The notes beneath the pieces were generated by a model. That model was not told the DNA's origin. It did no database searches and worked only from the letters and a program-made list of their open reading frames with translations. From Siphonodentalium dalli (taxonomy: Eukaryota; Mollusca; Scaphopoda; Gadilida; Siphonodentaliidae), in contig CP136067.1 of assembly GCA_032622095.1 (NCBI GenBank), positions 92,184,707 through 92,248,706 on the forward strand: a stretch of DNA of 64,000 bases, written 5' to 3'. A program made the position numbers and the translations under genes. Within the stretch, counting starts at the first letter, position 1; every line of letters starts with the position of its first letter. This document shows, one piece after another, positions 1 through 10,744 of this stretch.

Positions 1-1086
1 ATATTAGTACTATTTTTGAATGGTCACAAAAGTGGCTAGTAAAGATTAACCCCATAAAGACAGAAGCTATAGTATTATCCAGGAAAGCAACAAACATAGA
101 CCATCCGCCCCTCTTCATGAATGGATCTGAAATAACTGAAGTAAGTAGTCACAAACATCTCGGAGTCACATTCAATAGTTCTTGGTCATGGGAAAGTCAC
201 GTCTGTAGCATAATTGATAAGACATGGAAGAGAGTAAACATTGTAAAAAGACATAAATTTAGATTAAGCAGAAAGTCTCTTGAAACAATATATTTTTCAT
301 TTATTCGCCCTATTCTAGAGTATGCATCACCTGTATGGGATAATATCCCCAAGTGTACGAGTGATAGAATTGAGGATATCCAGTAGGAAATGGCAAGATT
401 AGTCACTGGGGCAACCAGAAGTGCTAGCGATAGGAAATTATTACTTGAAACATCTGCAGGTTGGGAACCGCTTGCACAACGCAGACGTAAGCAGAAAATA
501 ATTCAGTTTTACAATATGACAAAACACAGAGCTCCATCCTACTTATTTAATATGATTCCACCTGATTCTTCATCAACTGGCTACAATTTTAGACATCCAA
601 GCATACACCCGCCTGATAGTAATAATAATTACTATATGTATACACTTCTATCATCTGCCACACGTGCTTGGGACAGCTTATCGGACTCAGTAAGGTCTTC
701 AGAAACGTTAGCAGAATTTAAACGAAACATTAACGCTGGTCGTTCAAAGATTGCTAAATTACCATAGTTATTCTCGTAAAGCTCAAGTTTATCATACTAG
801 AATCAGATTGGGATGCAGTAACCTGAACAAAGACCTTGTCACAAATCACCTTAAAGAGTCTCCGGTGTGTCCTTGTGGTGGCTTTGAAATTGAATCTGCA
901 TATCATTTTCTCTTGAAATGTCCATTATATACTCAAGCAAGAACTGAAATGTTAGCCGATCTGCCATCAATTAGAATATCACCTGATGTACTTCTGTATG
1001 AGTCGCCAGAACTCGCTGATGATTTGAACTTTAAAATTTTCGATGTGGTACATAATTCGTTATCTGTACTGGGCGTTTCTGACTAA
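1..1086 (+). pseudogene. LINE reverse transcriptase, C-terminal part, broken
   Basis: C-terminal part of a non-LTR retrotransposon ORF2, jockey/CR1-like by general appearance. It begins outside the window. Frame 3 is open from base 3 and shows the end of the RT domain (WSQKWLVKINP around 25-55), then SFIRPILEYASPVWDN (295-345), typical of the RT thumb and connection region. An in-frame TAG at 384-386 replaces a Tyr codon that the second copy (2313-3200) keeps. Near 755 the frame shifts from frame 3 to frame 1, which carries the terminal Cys/His motif CPCGG...ESAYHFLLKCPLY (around 870-950) and ends at 1086. At least one stop and one frameshift make it dead. Family recognition is from motif pattern, not from a search. 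Confidence 0.85.
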
Positions 1087-1715
1087 CGGGTAATTTGGTT
1101 TAAGCTGAAACACGCGTATTATACTAATACACTACTTGTAAATGTCTTCAATTATAGTCACTGCGCGTGTTTTAGCCCTACCACCTCGCCCTCTATAATT
1201 GAATAATTAGTTATGGTACATACACACTTCGTCACTTATTAAATACTTATTAAATACTTATTAAATACATTAACTAAACAGCTCATTAATGGAATGTAAA
1301 TAATTCTGATAACCCGCCGTTTTCGAATTCTCTCCAATTGGGTCGTAGCCTGATCAAATTTGTTTTGAATTTAGATTCTTCTTTGGCTTGTGACAATAAA
1401 TGGTGATAAATTTAACATGATACAATCCTCTCTTATTTCTTATTGACATATCTTATCCTGCTGTTAATGGTAAGTTCACCAACCCCTTTTCAACCACTAC
1501 CTGCACTCCCTTTCTCTTTCCTATCCCTTCATCTATAAACTTTATTATTCGGACCATACCCCAATGGTGTCTATTGGGGCAACATTTATTTTCTGAGGAT
1601 AGGACTTAACAAAAGCCCCCAAGCTTGTTGCCCAATCCTCGTTTGAACACTTTATAATTATATGTCATGTATTCATTGTTTGTAATTCTGTTCTGTTTAG
1701 TTCAAATAAAATATT
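1087..1715 (+). mobile_element. 3' UTR/tail of the first LINE copy
   Basis: Non-coding tail after the RT fragment. It contains AAGCTTGTTGCCCAATCC (near 1620), a diverged match to GGCTTGTTGCCTAATCCC in the tail of the second copy near 3620. It ends in AATAAAATATTG at about 1705, which resembles a polyadenylation signal and the usual LINE 3' end. No gene is seen in it. Confidence 0.6.
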
Positions 1716-1739
1716 GTTTATCAATGCAAGCTATGTGTA

Positions 1740-2041
1740 ACAGCTATACACATTCCTTTGTGGCTTGTGTATACATCAAGCTGATCCATAAAGCTATCTG
1801 TTACATCTATAAACCTACCTCTATGGCTGGTGTATATATCGAGCTGATCCATACAGTTATTTGTTACATCTATAAACCTACCTCTGTGGCTGGTGTGTAT
1901 ATCGAACTGATCCGTAAATCTATGAGTAACACATATAAACCTACCTTTGTGGCTGGTGTATATATCGATCTGATCCGTAAAGCTATCTGTCACATCTATA
2001 ATCTTACCTTTGTGGTTGGTATATATATCCAGCTGATCTAA
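1740..2041. repeat. 63-bp tandem repeat, about five units
   Basis: Units of about 63 bp share GTATATATCGAGCTGATCC, then a TACATCTATAAACCTACC core. Because 63 is divisible by three, both strands stay open for about 125 codons, which gives spurious reading frames. The last unit runs into GAATCCAGGGCGCACCTG (2060-2077). The same junction follows single relatives of the unit near 35220-35280 and 40018-40077, so the array grew from one dispersed repeat unit. Confidence 0.85.
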
Positions 2042-2312
2042 CATACAGTTAGAACTCGGAATCCAGGGCGCACCTGGAATATATAATATGTATAACACGC
2101 ATCACATGTTTAGACAAAATATTAGGACCTGGATTGGAGGACATGTCCATCTACTGTACTATATATTGGTTCAGAATGGCCCAGCATAGGACTAAGGCAG
2201 GCCTACACGACAGCGGAGATGCGTATTAGGGCTTCACGATATGGCATTATACAATTATCGCATTGTTTCGAGGTTGACGCGATGAACTGTCAATCCGAGG
2301 AAGTCAATATAG

Positions 2313-3200
2313 GAAGTCAAGAGAAAGCCTGGACAAAATTAAATATGATCAAACGTTTTAAATATAGGCTAAGCAGAAAGTCTCTCGAAAAAATTTACTT
2401 CACTTTCATTCGACCAATTTTAGAATATGCCTCCCCCGTTTGGGATAATTGTCCAGACTACTTACGAGATGATATTGAAAACATCCAATATGAAATGGCG
2501 AGAATAGTTACCGGTGCAACCCGAAGTGTCAGTAATGCCAAGTTGATAGATGAGGCGGGTGGGAATATCTTGACGATAGACGCAAGCAGCATAAATTGAT
2601 CCAATTCTTCAAAATGAAAACCGGTAGGCCACCACCTTATATTAGTAATATGGTTCCCCCAGAAAGTAACTCACTACATGACCACAACACTAGAAATACA
2701 ATGAAACGCCCCCCCCCCATGATAGTAATAATGATTACTCTATGCAATCCTTTCTTCCGTCGGCTGTCCGTTCGTGGAATGTACTCCCAGACTCTGTTAA
2801 AGAAGCAACTTCAATAGGCGATTTCAAACGCAATCTTAAACCTGATATATTAAAGCCTAAATACTACTTTACCAGCTATTCTAGGACAGCTCAAATTTAC
2901 CACACCAGGCTGAGATTAAGATGTAGCAATCTTAACAGCGATCTAAAAGATAACCACCTCAAAGACTTGTCTTATTGCATGTGTGGTTGCATTGAAACTG
3001 CTAGACATTGTTTTCTGGAATGCGCTCAATATACCTCTCACAGAGAAGAACTTCTTAATACCCTATCTGATGTAACAATAACTAGTGAATTATTACTATG
3101 TGCATCTGATGAATTATCCTATGAAACTAATAAGAAAATCTTCATGGCAGCTCAGAAATTTATAATAAGCATTAATCGCTTTCAACGATTCTTCTCTTAA
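2313..3200 (+). pseudogene. LINE reverse transcriptase, second broken copy
   Basis: Same LINE family as the fragment at 1-1086. FTFIRPILEYASPVWDN is at about 2400-2450, YEMARIVTGATRS at about 2490-2530, and the C-terminal CMCGCIETARHCFLECAQY at about 2978-3035. Coding potential moves from frame 2 to frame 1 near 2596, then to frame 3 near 2742, the second shift beside a C-run (2709-2718). There are thus at least two frameshifts. The 5' side starts abruptly in unrelated sequence at about 2310, so the copy is 5'-truncated, as is usual for LINEs. Confidence 0.85.
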
Positions 3201-3720
3201 GCTGTTCCAAAATTGCAATATTGAACTTGCATGGTACATCATAAACCGAGATGCTATTGGTCTCTCCAACGTGGGTAGTCGGGTCGATGGACCACTGCAG
3301 ATGTTGACATGGTTATTTTTCCAATCACAAATTATGTATAAATACTTTTTATTTCCTTGAAATGTGTTATTATATATCTTTTAGGTTTATTTGAAATTAA
3401 TTATATGCATGTTCATATATATAATTACACCTCACACTCTGTACTCTCTGACCTTCTCTCTAAAATTCTGACATTATCTTCTGTCCCTTTGTCTCGCCTC
3501 CACCTCATATTTCTTCTTTCTATGGATCTTTTTTATGCCTCTATTATTTACCCCTACTTGACTTGCAGTCAAGTAGGGCTGTGCCATTGTCAAGGGAGAT
3601 GGCTTCAAATAAGCCTATGGCTTGTTGCCTAATCCCATTTTTCTTCTAAATTTGTATCTGTTGTAATTATTCATCTGAATGTCCATAGAGGGAAAAATAA
3701 ATACTGTTTAAACTAAGTCA
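3201..3720 (+). mobile_element. 3' UTR/tail of the second LINE copy
   Basis: Non-coding tail ending in GAAAAATAAATACTG (about 3690-3706). It shares the GCTTGTTGCC..ATCC motif with the first copy's tail and has a short inverted repeat CTACTTGACT/AGTCAAGTAG around 3553-3575. Length and position fit a LINE 3' UTR. Confidence 0.55.
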
Positions 3721-4460
3721 ATATTCAGCAAGGCAGCAGGCCGCGGTGAATATTAAGATCCAAGGACTGACAATTCCTCGTGTCAACCAAGAAACAATGC
3801 GATAACTGTTTTATTATATGAAACGCGCTTTGATTGGACAAGACGTTGTGACGTTGAACATTGCTGGGAAACCTTATCTACTTCCAGGTCTGATAATAAG
3901 ATATGTTAGCCCCTGAAGTATCCGACGTCACTCCGAACTGTTATTAACCTGTTGTTTCATTAATGAGGTGAACATCGTTGGAATTGGGGAAAGAAACTTG
4001 TGCTCATATAATAAAATATATTATGGATACGATTTTCGTTTAGGTTATATATCGATAATCCGAGATCATGAACTTACGACAACGTTTGCATCCAATAAAA
4101 GATGTAGTCTCGCTCTACACATAGCATCTGTATGCTATGTTTTCTTACAATTAATAGTAAAAACTAACTCAACACTCATGATGTGTCTTCCGTATATATA
4201 ATGCAATAGCTTACAGTCTTTAGAACAATTCAATGGCATTGCACCATTCACGCATGGCTCGGGCCAATTACAGGGTCAATTAATTAGTTACAACTGGAAT
4301 CACTCAGTACTTTCTCAATTACAATTATACTGTTCATGCCAGTTTATCCCTCACAGAAACGAACCCTGGAGACACTGCTTATACACAATGGGTTTTAATC
4401 ATATTAAATTATTTGATAGGTAGCACCTCTTGAAACACTAATTCAATTCTAGTTCTAGGA
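3721..4460. other. Intergenic, no gene recognised
   Basis: AT-rich DNA with a short unsupported open frame (3968-4201). I see no splice-flanked domain, RNA gene or repeat boundary that I can support. Confidence 0.4.
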
Positions 4461-4845
4461 TACGTTCATACATTCGCAACATTGACATATATTCTGTTAC
4501 AGGCATTTCGGTATAGAAAGGTACAATGTGCTAGAAACCCAATGAAAAAATGGTCATAGAATGCATCTGTACCAAAAATAGCTACATGTCAAGTAAAACT
4601 ATGTAGTTGCACTAGTAGCGATGCTATCGAAATTTGCATGTAGAGAGCATGCAACTATATCGCAAGAAACTATCATACGGGTATTTTAGGTACATGTGGA
4701 ACTACCAAAATTTCACTTCTCATATCGCTAGCATTGGAAAATATGCATTGTAAATGCAGGTTGCCTTTCGTTGTATGGCACCACGGTTTTTTTATGAGAA
4801 AATTTCTGCAAATCATTTCGTGCAAACTTGCAATGGTATGAACGT
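4461..4845. mobile_element. MITE, family A, diverged copy
   Basis: Starts TACGTTCATAC and ends GTATGAACGTA, a terminal inverted repeat matching the better-preserved relative at 20339-20749. Internally both share the segment around 'tgtagttccac' and 'gcaactatatcgcaag'. It is 385 bp with no coding capacity. Copies also survive in part at about 26700-26940. Confidence 0.7.
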
Positions 4846-6141
4846 ACCGTACCGTAGTGCAAACAATATTTAATTTTCGAACACATCATTCAATACATAC
4901 AAACAAATTGACATAATTTTACAACACATGTTCAAAAACGGGGATAACACAACAAGCCTGAAAGGCTTTTATCAAGTCTTTTCTTCGGAATAAGAAAGTT
5001 ACCCTTGGTATCAGAATAGATACCATATACTGCATATAGGGTAAATTTAGCAGACGGGGATAACATGTTAAATCAGAAAAAATATTGTTCTAGGAGGGGG
5101 TAGAGGGATAGAGTGCAGGTAGGAAGAACGTTTGTCAAGTTAATTGGTATTGTATACCATACATCAGCCAAAATGAAAGAGGGGAGTGAAGCGAAGTAAC
5201 CATATATAGTATTAGTTACACAACTTTGATATTTATAACATACTGTTTACGAACCATGAAAAATTCAAAATCACATCGAAACACATCGCGGCCCACGTGG
5301 AGGAAATGCGAAAAAACAGAGTCAACCTACATGTATTGTTAATTAATATTAAAATAATTTGTTTGTAATTTGTACCGTACCTCAACCATACGAGATAATC
5401 TTGATCTCGCCTTCGATACATGGGTGGTTGCTTTTACAGAACCATAATAATACTCATAAACCACCAGTTAACATGGTTCATGGTACAACGTTAACTACAC
5501 TGAGAAACTGCTGCACTATATAATTATATTCCATGCTTTGATTGCACAATCACAGTTTTATGCCGACTATCATAAGAAATTATAGTATCGGCATGTATAC
5601 GCACTCGCAATTTATGTATTAAGGCAAACGTCTCTTGTTTTCCTTTCCTTATTGACATTTTGGTACACGTACAATTAAAATGTATATAATAATCATGAAC
5701 AGTTTTCTTATATCGCGCCACATCACAGTTGATCAAGGTGATTTATATAGTATTTGCTTGTAGTATTTTTCATTTTGATAGAATATACTTTGGTACGATT
5801 ATACGGGAGTAGACAATATCCAGAAAAGAGCATTCTAGAACTCACTGTAATGAGTGTTCCATACCAGATTAGGGTTTGTGCTATTTGTCACATATATGTA
5901 ACGAAATTGGTTTTGATCATAACCTAATGCTCAAAACCACATTGGTTTTGATAAATCAAGTTTGGTTTTGATCAACACCAAATCTTCAATTGTGGATGTT
6001 TGATCAACATTTAAATGGGTTTCATATCTATGACAAAGTTCAAAACCCATTTTGGTTTGTGTTATACCAAAAGTTTTAAGAATGTGTAGCACAGTATATG
6101 ATCAGAGGTAATTCATTGAGTATCTCGACATGTTAACGTAC
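4846..6141. other. Intergenic, no gene recognised
   Basis: AT-rich. The only structure noticed is a short cluster of related phrases at 5900-6070 (repeats of TTGGTTTTGATCA-like sequence). Minus-strand open frames at 5233-5421 and 5524-5736 show no recognisable domain. Confidence 0.4.
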
Positions 6142-6380
6142 CTACTGTTCTCCTCTCGCATATGAAATCAATGAGATAACTATCACCAGTTCCGAGATAG
6201 AAACAGACAGTTCCATTGTAAACTTTGATGTTGACGCTACCAACTGGCACCCTCGACAGATCGGGCTCATCGGGACACCAGTCTACCCCAGACGTGTCAG
6301 CAACCGCCATGTCATCATACCAAAGGAAATCGTTAGTGCTGGCATTGTAAATCATTCCGCTAAACACCAGGGGCCTCGGT
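6142..6380 (-). CDS. C-type lectin-like domain exon (partial gene)
   Basis: One internal exon of a secreted or membrane C-type-lectin-like (CTLD) protein. The minus-strand acceptor TTTGTTTTACAG lies at 6381-6392 and the donor is TAG|GTACGT at 6142/6141. The translation contains FLWYDDM, VDWCPDEPD, an NI..YNGTVCF stretch and DFICERR. These are the W...WC.xEP...N...C...FICE elements of the C-terminal half of a CTLD, which includes the long-loop carbohydrate-binding region. The EPD here resembles the mannose-type EPN signature only loosely, so calcium or sugar binding is not assured. The exon is exactly as long (239 nt) as its relative at 44077-44315 and has the same splice phases. Flanking exons were not identified. 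Confidence 0.72.
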
Positions 6381-6910
6381 CTGTAAAACAAATTAAAATT
6401 GTGAAATGACAATCAACAAGTATAGGGTATAATTATTCATTATAAATTATAAAAGTTCGTCAACCATCCGCTATTTGTTACCAATGTGTGTTTTGGTGTA
6501 TACGATTTGTCTTCTTTGTGGATATCGGTGATGTATGGTATCCGTCAGACTCTGGAGAATTCACCGGTTGACACACCGGCAGCCTTTGGGGAAATAAACA
6601 AATTCGGGTTAAATTAAAAAAATACCGTCGTTGCCGCAAAGAGACAATTTCTACTGGGAAAGAACCGGGAAATATAGCAATAAACTGTACTATATGTGAT
6701 TTTAGAATCTCAATGTGTTATTTCGACCGAATGTGTGATGATTGCCTTAAAGAAGGCCGTCAAGATGATGGCTTTAAATCGCGATCATCTTAGTTTTTAC
6801 TGAATTGCGAACAAAAACATTCAGTAGCAGTTTATGGAGTCCTAATGGTCAGCGCTGGGTATTTGTCAAACTGTCTTGTTGTAGGCTTATGCAATGATTA
6901 CATAATTTAC

Positions 6911-7064
6911 TTTGTGTAGAACCGTTATGATTACCATAGTGGAGCCATCAACTTCAGCTTTCAGTCTAAATTGTAGACGAAAAAGACCATCGATTGGAAC
7001 ATTTCCAACCTTAAGGGGTGCTAGATTCAGTTGGACATTTATTTCTAACCAGTTTGAACGTTGA
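6911..7064 (-). CDS. Possible internal exon, extracellular-type segment
   Basis: On the minus strand, between an acceptor-like CATCTAACAG (7065-7074) and a donor-like AAA|GTAAAT (6911/6910), about 51 codons are open. They have an alternating hydrophobic/polar pattern (NWLEINVQLNLAPLKVGNV, then GLFRLQFRLKAEVDGS) suggestive of beta strands. It lies upstream, in transcription order, of the lectin exon at 6142-6380 on the same strand, so it could belong to the same gene. No family was recognised. The call rests only on open frame, splice-like borders and non-random composition. Confidence 0.35.
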
Positions 7065-7354
7065 CTGTTAGATGTGTCAGTTACAATTTCAATTCAATGG
7101 GTGCAAATGCAGTTTCCGAGAGTTGGACACAATGGTCTACAAAAAAGGGGGTGCCATTTGAAATCCCAAAGAACACAACCCAACTGATAACATATGCCGC
7201 CACGCCCCGGGTATTAGTTACGCACATGAATACTCACTGTAACACTCTATTGTAGTATGTTGTGAGTTCTGCCAACTTGGCCGAGTCAGGGATTCGTCCG
7301 AGCTCCATCCCGATCGTCCGACAGCATTCCTGTTTGTCGGATAAAGCCGCGACC

Positions 7355-8060
7355 CGGTCGGAGTAGAGATATCTCATCGCACCTGTCGCGAAACACAAGT
7401 GATATATAATGGAATCCATCCGATCTTTCGGGAAATACAAATTATAAGGTATCGTATTGCACCTGTCGGTGGATAAACGTAGCAAGCCATCTCATCGCAC
7501 GGAATTCGCACGTGTCGGAGACTATAGGCGTGTTAAGGTAACTCATCTCACCTGACTGGAATACAAGTGTTAGGGTAACTCACCGCACATGTCAGGGGAT
7601 ACAAGTGTTATGTTATCGCTATCTATTCACCTGTACCATACTTATTACCAGAATGTACTGCATACCTATGCCATGATATTTATAGAGAATATATAGAGAA
7701 TTGAGGTGAGCTCGTTCTAATTTACATCCAACTCCCGGGAACACTATATTGTCTTTGACCAAGGCTTGAACAGACACCCCTATATCTGTTGTACTCTATT
7801 TTCACTGGATTGGCCAGGGAAGTATTGTGGACTTTCATGTAGAAGAAACCAAAATACAACATTATCAGACCGCAATAAACAATATCGCACCTGGTGGGAA
7901 TACAAGCGTTAAGGTAACTCACCGCACTTGTCCTGTAATACAAGTGTTAACGGTAATTCATCGCACTTGACTGGAAGGCAAGCGTTAAGGTGTTTCATCG
8001 CACCTGTCCCCGAATACAAGTGTTAAGGTATTCTATCGCACCTATTTGGGAATATAGTAT
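7355..8060. repeat. Degenerate ~38-bp tandem repeat in two blocks
   Basis: Repeated phrases of the form AAGTGTTAAGGTAACTCATC then GCACCTGTC then GGGAATAC occur about every 38 bp in 7360-7625 and again in 7885-8060, separated by unrelated DNA (7640-7880). Units are strongly diverged, so this is an old minisatellite. Small open frames here are by-products. Confidence 0.7.
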
Positions 8061-8085
8061 TATATAAAGCTAACTTATCATCACA

Positions 8086-8465
8086 AGATCAACATATCCT
8101 CGCACAACTACGCAATATTCGACCTATAATGTAAAATAGGTACATAATGAGATTATTTGATTATGAAATGAGCAGATAATAGACTCATATCCGTTATTTC
8201 TTTTATGGCCTGGTCACAGTAAAACACACGTAAAAGAGCGATTTTAAGAGCGTATCCATAAAATGTCGTGAGTTGGCTTATGTGTGTCATTGTCAGCACA
8301 TAATCTGCTTAGAATCGCCCCCATTATGAGTCGATACGGTGACTAAAACGCTCTCATGCTCAGAACATTATCGACTCTAAATTGGACGATTATAAGCAGA
8401 TTACCTACCTAAAAGAAATTCAGTTATAAGCAGATAATGTGCGGATTGTTGGGAGAACAGGCTAG
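8086..8465 (+). repeat. Dispersed repeat family B, copy 1
   Basis: Begins CAACATATCCTCGC and ends GGGAGAACAGGCTA. It carries internal phrases GCACATAATCTGCTTAGAAT and CATTATCGACTC. The same order of phrases occurs at 16989-17158 plus 19310-19507 (split by a transposon) and in part at 46660-46835. It is non-coding and no clear terminal inverted repeat was found. The class is unknown. Confidence 0.7.
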
Positions 8466-8697
8466 CAACTCAACTTGACATTCGGAAACACACAAATAGT
8501 TGGGGACCTAAAAATCATCACCTAAATGGACTCCAGTTCGTGGGGTGGAGCAAATTGTGATAGTTGGGTACCAAATCGTCAAATTGGAAGAAAAAATTGC
8601 CCCAGATGGGTTAATATTGGCTTCTCATTGATTACCACCGACTCAAGTAATATAATATGCCATGTGCTACAAGTTCCCTAATTGTTAATTTTTGTGC

Positions 8698-9155
8698 TTT
8701 AGGTTACAGTGAAGTAATTATTTCCAATAGGCCTCAGTGTTAACATATAATGGCCTGCAGCCCTGACTATCCATGAATTGTGATAAATGAGTACATGATC
8801 ACCAGGATTGGCATCTGCGCAAAGTTTCTGCATGAAAAAAATCATATCGCCAGGCATGGAATATACCTGTAAATTTGGGATTTATAATCTAGAGTCACAA
8901 TTGCATGAAACAAATATTGACATTTTTCACCTCACACTAAACAAATTCAATCTAGGAACCACGTGCTTTACAATGTGCCAATGTTTTGTTTGGAGTGTGA
9001 ACTTTTAAGAGAAATGATTGCATGTATTTTATATGTTTAAATATCGAAGTTATTAATAACCAACCAGAGCCCAGAATTTTTTAATTCTCTCCTGCATCTT
9101 GGTCCAAAATCCGTTGGAGGGCGCTACCAATCGAATTACTTCACTGTAACCTAAA
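8698..9155. mobile_element. MITE with perfect 22-bp terminal inverted repeats
   Basis: The left end TTTAGGTTACAGTGAAGTAA.. (8698-8719) is the exact reverse complement of the right end (9134-9155). The repeat extends a few more bases outward as GCTTT/AAAAGC with one indel. The 458-bp interior has no coding potential. It is a non-autonomous DNA transposon of unassigned superfamily. The perfect ends suggest recent activity, although the interior was not compared with another copy. Confidence 0.75.
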
Positions 9156-9905
9156 AGCGATATCAGAGGTCAAAGTAATATTTATTTATCGCCCATTAAG
9201 ATGGGCAATCTAAATGAAAAAAATGCGCTTTTTGGGTCTATTTTACCATAAATCTCAGAAATATTGCTATATATCAACGAAATCGTGACACTATCATACT
9301 AAATACCTAAATGTATGTTGACCACAATATCTCAGTGCAAACAAATCGTATTTCGCTACTTTTCTGTCTCATTTTGCAGCATTTTCCAAAAAACAAAACA
9401 GCGATTGTTTGCTGAATTTTTGCTCTTAAACCTCTCTTAATCATCGTTTGCAACATTTGCCTGTTTCACACCGAGTCGTATCATATCAATCTTCAAAATG
9501 ATGTATTGCAAATCTGTGCGTGGTGCCGATGGACTAAACCCCTATTTCTATTGAGCCTTTTGAGTTTGTCTGCTCCACTAATATTGTTATACCTATCGAC
9601 ATACCACTATTGTAACGTGTTTTAGATAATAGATTGAAGCTTTAAACTAGGGCTGTGTTGCTGGATAATATATCATCTGGTTGCGTATTGGAATTATATG
9701 CACACAATTTCCGCCAAATTACATGTTCACCTCCCTAGTGAATAAGAACAGTTATCTTATGACTGCATCCTGGCCATTTTGACTAACAATTGAAATCAAT
9801 AAACCAACTTAGTCGTGACTAACAATTTCTTAGTCGTGATGACTAACATCACCCTAGGAATTATGACTAAAGTTCTGCCTTAATATGGTTTGAATTTGCC
9901 TGCCA
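9156..9905. other. Intergenic, no gene recognised
   Basis: AT-rich with no supported gene. A short direct repetition of 'gactaacaattt..agtcgtga' occurs at about 9780-9850. Confidence 0.4.
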
Positions 9906-10505
9906 ATTAATATGTTATATATTTTGGAACTTCTGTCTGTCTGTGTGTATGTATGTCTGTATGTATGCATGCATGCATGCATGTATGTATGGGTGTCTTA
10001 TAAACTCGAAAACTGCTCGACCGATCCGACTCAAATTTGGTATGCAGGTCTACTTTGATCCCGGGAACAATATGGGTGGTCCAATTTCCCGTGCGATCGT
10101 GTTGTGATAAAGTTTGACAAGTTTGCATGCATCAATGAATGTGTGTCTTATAGACTCGAAAACTGATCGATCGACTCAAATTTGGTATGTAGGCCTTCTT
10201 TGATACAGGGAACAATATGGGAGGGCGGTCCAATTTCACGTGCGACCGTGTTGTGATAAAGTTTGACCTCGCCCATATACGCTCGTAGTTTTTTCTTTCT
10301 TGTAATACTGTTCAAATTTATTCGCTCAATATTTTTCAACGTTGTCACTTTATCAATCTCTCATTTCTCCCATTGTCACTTTGAACAATAGTTTTTTCTT
10401 TCTCCTAATACTTTTCAACGTTGTTCGCTTAGTATTGTTCAATGCTGTCGCTTTGAATTAGCAGATCCCTAAATAGCCCGGACGAAGTCGGGCCCATCAG
10501 CTAGT
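9906..10505 (+). mobile_element. Helitron-like non-autonomous element, 3' end
   Basis: The right end is AGCCCGGACGAAGTCGGGC (a GC-rich hairpin with a short loop, about 10476-10494), then CCATCAG, then CTAGT. This is the layout of a Helitron 3' terminus (hairpin a few bases before CTRR, next to T). Upstream are a GTATGTATGCATGCATG microsatellite (9945-9995) and two tandem copies of a ~150-bp block starting TCTTATAAACTCGAAAACTG (about 9995-10110 and 10143-10265). The left end is uncertain and there is no Rep/helicase coding. The call rests on end structure only. Confidence 0.5.
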
Positions 10506-10744
10506 TATATATACTTTTGAACGTCAGCAAATATCTCAATGTTTTTGAATAAGGGAAGTAATCTACTTTTTTGTTTCCGAGTTATCAAGGTTGCTGATAC
10601 ATAGGTCTCCTTCAACTTTAAATAGTGGAAACTATTATGTTTTAAACCAAAGGACAAATCAAGAAAGGACTATCATTACATGTATGGTGACGTCAGCATA
10701 CCCAAAAGGCGTTAACACATATGAATGATTTACGTTCAGGCATA

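Noticed and set aside
1667..2098. Plus- and minus-strand 125-codon repeat proteins
   Set aside because: They are products of a 63-bp tandem repeat whose length is a multiple of three.
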